A DNA stretch of 7,918 nt from an uncultured Peptococcaceae bacterium (lineage in GTDB: Bacteria > Bacillota > Peptococcia > Peptococcales > Peptococcaceae): the NCBI GenBank assembly GCA_945949655.1, contig CAMFFG010000044.1:1-7918 (forward strand), given 5' to 3'. The notes beneath the pieces were generated by a model. It was not told the DNA's origin and did not search any database. It saw only the letters and a program-made list of their open reading frames with translations. The position numbers and the translations under genes are program-made. Below, one piece after another: positions 5,131 to 7,918 of the stretch (positions within the stretch are counted from its first letter, which is position 1; each line of letters opens with the position of its first letter).

Positions 5131-6240
5131 ATGAAATTCACAGCGACAAAAGAAAATCTGTTGACAGGGATCAACACCGTACAAAAAGCCATCTCCACCA
5201 AAGGAGCCGTACCTGTTTTAACAGGGATCTATCTGAAAACAGAGGGCAAACAACTGACCTTTGCCGCCACCGACCTGGAGCTGGGCATTATCTGCCAGGT
5301 GCCAGTACAGGTTTTAGAGGAAGGCCATGCCGTAATTCCGGCTCACTTTTTTGCAGAGATGGTGCGCAGACTGCCCAACACCAATCTGCTGTTTTCCTAC
5401 GACGATGAGACAGTATCTATGAAGATCGAATATGACCAGGCCGAAACCAATATCAAATGCTGGCGTGGCGACGAATTTCCGGGCGTAGCCGCTCTGGAAG
5501 AAGGCCACATGATCACGGTGAATCCGCTGGTATTTAAATCGCTGGTAAAACAGACCGGTTTCTGTGCCAATATGAACGATCCCCGTCCTATTTTCACCGG
5601 GGCTCTGCTGGAAATAGAACAGAACGATCTGACCATGGTGGGTACCGACAGCCACCGGCTGGCCGTGAAAAAATGCAAGATCGACAATCTGACCGGCGAA
5701 AATTTCAAAATTATCGTGCCGGTAAAATCGCTGAATGAGATCAGCCGTATTATGAAAGATGATACCGAAGATGTGCTGACCATCCGCTGCAATGGCCGGC
5801 AGGTAAGCTTTGAATGCAACGAAGTGCGGCTGGTATCCCGCCTGGTGGACGGTGCTTTTCCAAACTATCGGCAGGTCATTCCCGACACCTATGATATTCT
5901 GATGAAGGTGAAAAAGAAACAGCTGCAGGAATCCATCGAGCGCGCCAGTCTGTTTGTACCGGAGCGGGACGGCTCCAGCGTGCTGCGCTTTAATATTTCT
6001 GACAGCAATCTGAACATCGTGTCTAAATCGGAATACGGTATGGTCAACGAAAACATCAATATTTACACCGAAGGCAATGACTTATCCATTCTGTTTAACG
6101 CCAAATATCTGCTGGATGCCTTTAAAACCATGGATTTTGACGATCTGGATGTCAAACTGGGCGGACCGCTGAGCCCGGCCATCTTCCGTCCGTTAAATGA
6201 TGAAAGCTATCTGTATCTGTTGTTACCGCTGAGAGGATAA
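5131..6240 (+). CDS. dnaN: DNA polymerase III beta subunit (sliding clamp)
   Basis: Ring-shaped processivity clamp that tethers the replicative polymerase and other partners to DNA. The 369 aa are normal for the family and cover three clamp domains (about 1-120, 121-250 and 251-369). Signatures include ATDLELGI (46-53), TDSHRLA (172-178), DGAFPNYRQVIP (240-251), ERASLFVPE (270-278) and the C-terminal YLLLPLR (362-368), the last lining the partner-binding pocket with TDSHRLA. The ATG at 5131 is preceded by AAGGAG (5112-5117) with a longish 13-nt spacing; no better in-frame start is present. It follows the unwinding element and is closed by its own terminator. Confidence 0.99.
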   Translation: MKFTATKENLLTGINTVQKAISTKGAVPVLTGIYLKTEGKQLTFAATDLELGIICQVPVQVLEEGHAVIPAHFFAEMVRRLPNTNLLFSYDDETVSMKIEYDQAETNIKCWRGDEFPGVAALEEGHMITVNPLVFKSLVKQTGFCANMNDPRPIFTGALLEIEQNDLTMVGTDSHRLAVKKCKIDNLTGENFKIIVPVKSLNEISRIMKDDTEDVLTIRCNGRQVSFECNEVRLVSRLVDGAFPNYRQVIPDTYDILMKVKKKQLQESIERASLFVPERDGSSVLRFNISDSNLNIVSKSEYGMVNENINIYTEGNDLSILFNAKYLLDAFKTMDFDDLDVKLGGPLSPAIFRPLNDESYLYLLLPLRG

Positions 6241-6244
6241 CTGG

Positions 6245-6285
6245 AAAAAGGCGATCTGATCAAAAAGACCGCCTTTTTGTTTTAT
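6245..6285 (+). terminator. Rho-independent terminator of dnaN
   Basis: AAAAAGGCG (6245-6253) pairs with CGCCTTTTT (6270-6278) around a 16-nt loop, followed by GTTTTATC. It starts 5 nt after the dnaN stop. The stem is A-rich upstream and U-rich downstream, so it may work in both directions. Confidence 0.85.
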
Positions 6286-6325
6286 CCTGAATCATGCTGT
6301 TACCAATTTCTGTGGAGGTGCTGCA

Positions 6326-6808
6326 ATGTCCGAACAAAACCAGAATCAAAAACCAAATCAAAAAAGCAGGAAACGCAGGATCCTGCCAACATTACTGCTG
6401 ATTTCTCTCGTATGCAATCTACTGCTGGGCGCTGTTCTCAATTATAAATTAGATGATAAATCGGGATATGAAGCCATCTTCCGCAGTGAGATCACATTTG
6501 CCATCCAGCGGTTTGAAGAATGTGAAAAACAGCCCGATGAAAGTAACTATATGGTCGGGGTTTCTCATCTGTATGCCGCTTATGTGATGACAGAAGAATT
6601 TGAAGAAGACAACATGGTATACAAATACAGCGGTGAATTTTATGATCTGTGGAATCTGGCTGCAGCTTATCCCGATGAGTTTCAGAAACATCTGGATAAA
6701 CTGGTTCCGATCCTGAAAGATATCAAGAAGGACCGGAACTTTAAAAATACCGATGCAATGATCGCATTGCAGGAGCTTAACAACCTGCTCCGCGCTACAG
6801 TCGTATAA
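6326..6808 (+). CDS. Unrecognised single-pass membrane protein between dnaN and recF
   Basis: I do not recognise a family. The 160-aa protein has a polar, basic N-terminus (1-18, Asn/Gln/Lys-rich, ending KSRKRR), one hydrophobic segment at about 19-39 (ILPTLLLISLVCNLLLGAVL) and a soluble, acidic, mostly helical C-terminal domain (40-160) with many Glu, Asp, Tyr and Leu. The positive N-terminus suggests the tail is cytoplasmic and the C-terminal domain is outside. Cys30 is not in a good lipobox (SLVC), so a signal anchor is more likely than a lipoprotein. The ATG has GGAGGTG (6314-6320) 5 nt upstream. Terminators lie on both sides, so it appears monocistronic, though no clear promoter is visible in the 40 nt after the upstream terminator. 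It occupies the position where many Firmicutes have the S4-domain gene yaaA; it has no S4-like features. Confidence 0.85.
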   Translation: MSEQNQNQKPNQKSRKRRILPTLLLISLVCNLLLGAVLNYKLDDKSGYEAIFRSEITFAIQRFEECEKQPDESNYMVGVSHLYAAYVMTEEFEEDNMVYKYSGEFYDLWNLAAAYPDEFQKHLDKLVPILKDIKKDRNFKNTDAMIALQELNNLLRATVV

Positions 6809-6812
6809 ATAA

Positions 6813-6853
6813 AAGAGGTGGTCTGTTCAACCAGAACAGGCCGCTTTTTGTTG
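6813..6853 (+). terminator. Terminator after the membrane protein gene
   Basis: GTCTGTTC (6821-6828) pairs with GAACAGGC (6834-6841) over an AACCA loop. The stem extends outward through AAGAGGTG (6813-6820) against CGCTTTTT (6842-6849) with several wobbles. It ends in TTTTTGTTG, 5 nt after the stop codon. Confidence 0.85.
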
Positions 6854-6890
6854 TATGTTGCCTTGTTTCATGATAAAATGGCAGAAAAGA

Positions 6891-6960
6891 TGTCGGATAA
6901 AAAACAGTAAAAATATTTGTGTAAAACAGCATGAGGACTTTGTAATTTTTTTATCTGACA
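6891..6960. repeat. 14-bp inverted repeat upstream of recF
   Basis: TGTCGGATAAAAAA (6891-6904) pairs with TTTTTTATCTGACA (6947-6960), all 14 positions paired with one G-U wobble, around a 42-nt AT-rich loop. The right arm contains the -35 (CTGACA) of the predicted recF promoter. It could be a stem-loop RNA, an operator-like site or part of a mobile element. I see no gene in 6854-7127. Confidence 0.55.
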
Positions 6961-6982
6961 AGGTGACTTTATGAGTTATAAA
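6955..6982 (+). promoter_or_regulatory. Predicted recF promoter
   Basis: CTGACA (6955-6960), a 16-nt spacer and TATAAA (6977-6982), each box one base from the sigma-A consensus. Transcription would start at about 6989, which is the first base of the large inverted repeat that follows. Confidence 0.5.
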
Positions 6983-6988
6983 TAGAGA

Positions 6989-7108
6989 GGATACAGGAAA
7001 TTTTTCATTTGGCAAGGCAATTAAAAAATTTGTGAAGCGATGCATACAGATAGTATGTGAGCAAGCAAATTTTTTAATAACACAGCCAAAGGGAAAATTA
7101 ACGTATCC
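6989..7108 (+). repeat. 120-nt imperfect palindrome forming the recF leader
   Basis: Nested inverted repeats: GGATAC (6989-6994) with GTATCC (7103-7108); AATTTTTCATTTGGC (6999-7013) with GCCAAAGGGAAAATT (7085-7099), two mismatches; TTAAAAAATTTG (7021-7032) with CAAATTTTTTAA (7066-7077), perfect; and GCATAC (7042-7047) with GTATGT (7053-7058) near the tip, with one wobble. The whole would fold as one long stem-loop. It starts at the predicted recF transcription start and ends 2 nt before the recF Shine-Dalgarno run. It could be a structured 5' leader or attenuator (its inner stem ends in U6), or a small palindromic repeat element of the MITE type. I see no clear target duplication at its ends. 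Confidence 0.7.
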
Positions 7109-7127
7109 GAAGGAGGGAGGGTTTTCT

Positions 7128-7918
7128 TTGTATCTACAGCACCTGCATCTAATCAACTACCGAAACTATAAAAATCAGGAACTGAATCTGAATCGCGGAA
7201 TCAATGTGCTGATCGGTGCCAATGGACAGGGAAAAACCAACCTTCTGGAAGCCATTTATTATCTGTCCATGGGAGGTAATTTCCGGGGAAATAAGGATGT
7301 CGAGCTGATCTGCTGGGAGCAGCCGTATTTTCGTCTGCTTGGCCAGATGAAAAAAGATGACAGTGCGCGCTGTTATGATCTGGAGATCTATGTGGACCGG
7401 GAAAAAAATAAACAGCTGAAGATCAATGGCGTTAAATATAAAAGTATGGCGGAGCTGCACAACTATCTGCGGGTGGTACTGTTCTCGCCCGATGATCTGA
7501 AAATTATCAAAGGATCTCCGGCGGAGCGGCGCCGTTATCTGGATGTGGTCATGTGTCAGATGGATCAGGGATATCACCGGTTGATGCGGGATTATGAGCG
7601 GGTGGTGCAGCAGCGCAATAATCTGTTAAAGGAATTGCAGTACCGACAGCAGAACAGAAATCAGCTGGAGGTTTGGAATAGCTATCTGATCGAGTATGGC
7701 AGCCAGATCATTTACCGGCGGATCCAGTTTTTAAAGCTGCTGGTGCCGGCGGCCCGGCGGGTGCAGCAGGCCCTGACACAGCAGATGGAGCGCTTTACGG
7801 TGACGTATCACTGCTCTATGGGGGCCATCGGTGATTTACGCTGGAACAGATCAAAGATCTATTGCGGCGTATTCTGGAGCAAAAACAGGGGGAGGAGATC
7901 CTGCGGGGCACCACGCTG
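7128..7918 (+). CDS. recF: DNA replication and repair protein RecF (partial, with a frameshift)
   Basis: RecF is an SMC-like ATPase that helps load RecA at single-stranded gaps. Start TTG at 7128, preceded by AGGAGGGAGG (7111-7120) at 7-nt spacing, gives MYLQHLHLINYRNYKNQELN. Walker A is GANGQGKTN (30-38), followed by LLEAIYYLSMGGNFRG. FSPDDLKIIKGSPAERRRYL (119-138) and YERVVQQRNNLLK (156-168) are typical of the family. Up to about residue 237 (GAIGDL) the frame fits RecF. After that the good match continues in another frame as LEQIKDLLRRILEQK and later RGTTL, starting at 7841, while the original frame turns Arg/Cys/Trp-rich. One missing base near 7836-7840 explains this. The 3' end lies outside the window. 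Confidence 0.93.
   Translation, partial: MYLQHLHLINYRNYKNQELNLNRGINVLIGANGQGKTNLLEAIYYLSMGGNFRGNKDVELICWEQPYFRLLGQMKKDDSARCYDLEIYVDREKNKQLKINGVKYKSMAELHNYLRVVLFSPDDLKIIKGSPAERRRYLDVVMCQMDQGYHRLMRDYERVVQQRNNLLKELQYRQQNRNQLEVWNSYLIEYGSQIIYRRIQFLKLLVPAARRVQQALTQQMERFTVTYHCSMGAIGDLRWNRSKIYCGVFWSKNRGRRSCGAPR

Noticed and set aside
4937..5134. 65-codon plus-strand frame whose stop overlaps the dnaN ATG (ATGA)
   Set aside because: It lies wholly in the DnaA-box cluster and unwinding element, has no Shine-Dalgarno at its start and its sequence is dictated by the boxes and trios.
6827..7156. 109-codon minus-strand frame between the membrane protein gene and recF
   Set aside because: It runs through a terminator, two inverted repeats and into the recF start, with Cys/Phe-rich composition and no ribosome site; it is likely a chance frame.
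7149..7577. 142-codon minus-strand frame opposite recF
   Set aside because: It lies antisense to clear RecF Walker A and family motifs.
7830..7842. Programmed -1 ribosomal frameshift in recF
   Set aside because: No slippery heptamer in the right phase and no downstream structure evident; recF is not known to use frameshifting, so a missing base is simpler.

Overview
This window is the chromosomal replication-origin (oriC) neighbourhood of a low-to-moderate GC member of the Bacillota. The order jag-yidC-yidD-rnpA-rpmH (minus) | origin | dnaA-dnaN-x-recF (plus) is the classic Firmicute arrangement, with both arms transcribed away from the origin. Strong GGAGG-type ribosome sites, sigma-A-type promoters and a DnaA-trio element fit this. 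A YidC without a lipoprotein signal and the protein sequences generally suggest Clostridia or Negativicutes rather than Bacilli, but I cannot fix the genus from sequence alone.

Left arm (1-2930, minus strand). A sigma-A-like promoter (TTGACC-N17-TATAAT) drives rpmH (ribosomal protein L34, GTG start, too short for usual ORF cut-offs). A hairpin with a U-run lies between rpmH and rnpA and may keep L34 output above RNase P protein output. Then come rnpA, yidD (overlapping rnpA by 20 nt), yidC, and jag/khpB, whose Shine-Dalgarno touches the yidC stop. The operon ends in a long hairpin terminator at 136-179. mnmE, which often follows jag, is not seen.

Origin (2930-3379 and 4817-5130). DnaA boxes form two clusters flanking dnaA, i.e. 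a bipartite origin. The upstream cluster overlaps the dnaA promoter. The downstream cluster leads into a box, a short GC spacer, five or six CTA-like DnaA-trios and a TAAATATATAT tract directly in front of dnaN, which is very probably the unwinding site.

Right arm (3380-7918, plus strand). dnaA and dnaN each have their own terminator. Between dnaN and recF, where many Firmicutes carry a small S4-domain gene (yaaA), there is instead an unrecognised 160-aa single-pass membrane protein flanked by terminators. After it lies a roughly 280-nt non-coding stretch with two large inverted repeats. The second (120 nt) begins at the predicted recF transcription start and stops just before the recF Shine-Dalgarno, so it would form almost the whole recF leader. 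recF (TTG start) runs off the window and carries an apparent one-base deletion near 7836.

Together the genes cover replication initiation (DnaA, origin), the replicative clamp (DnaN), repair (RecF), RNase P, ribosome assembly (L34), and membrane-protein insertion plus RNA binding (YidC, YidD, Jag). The least explained parts are the orphan membrane protein and the structured recF leader.
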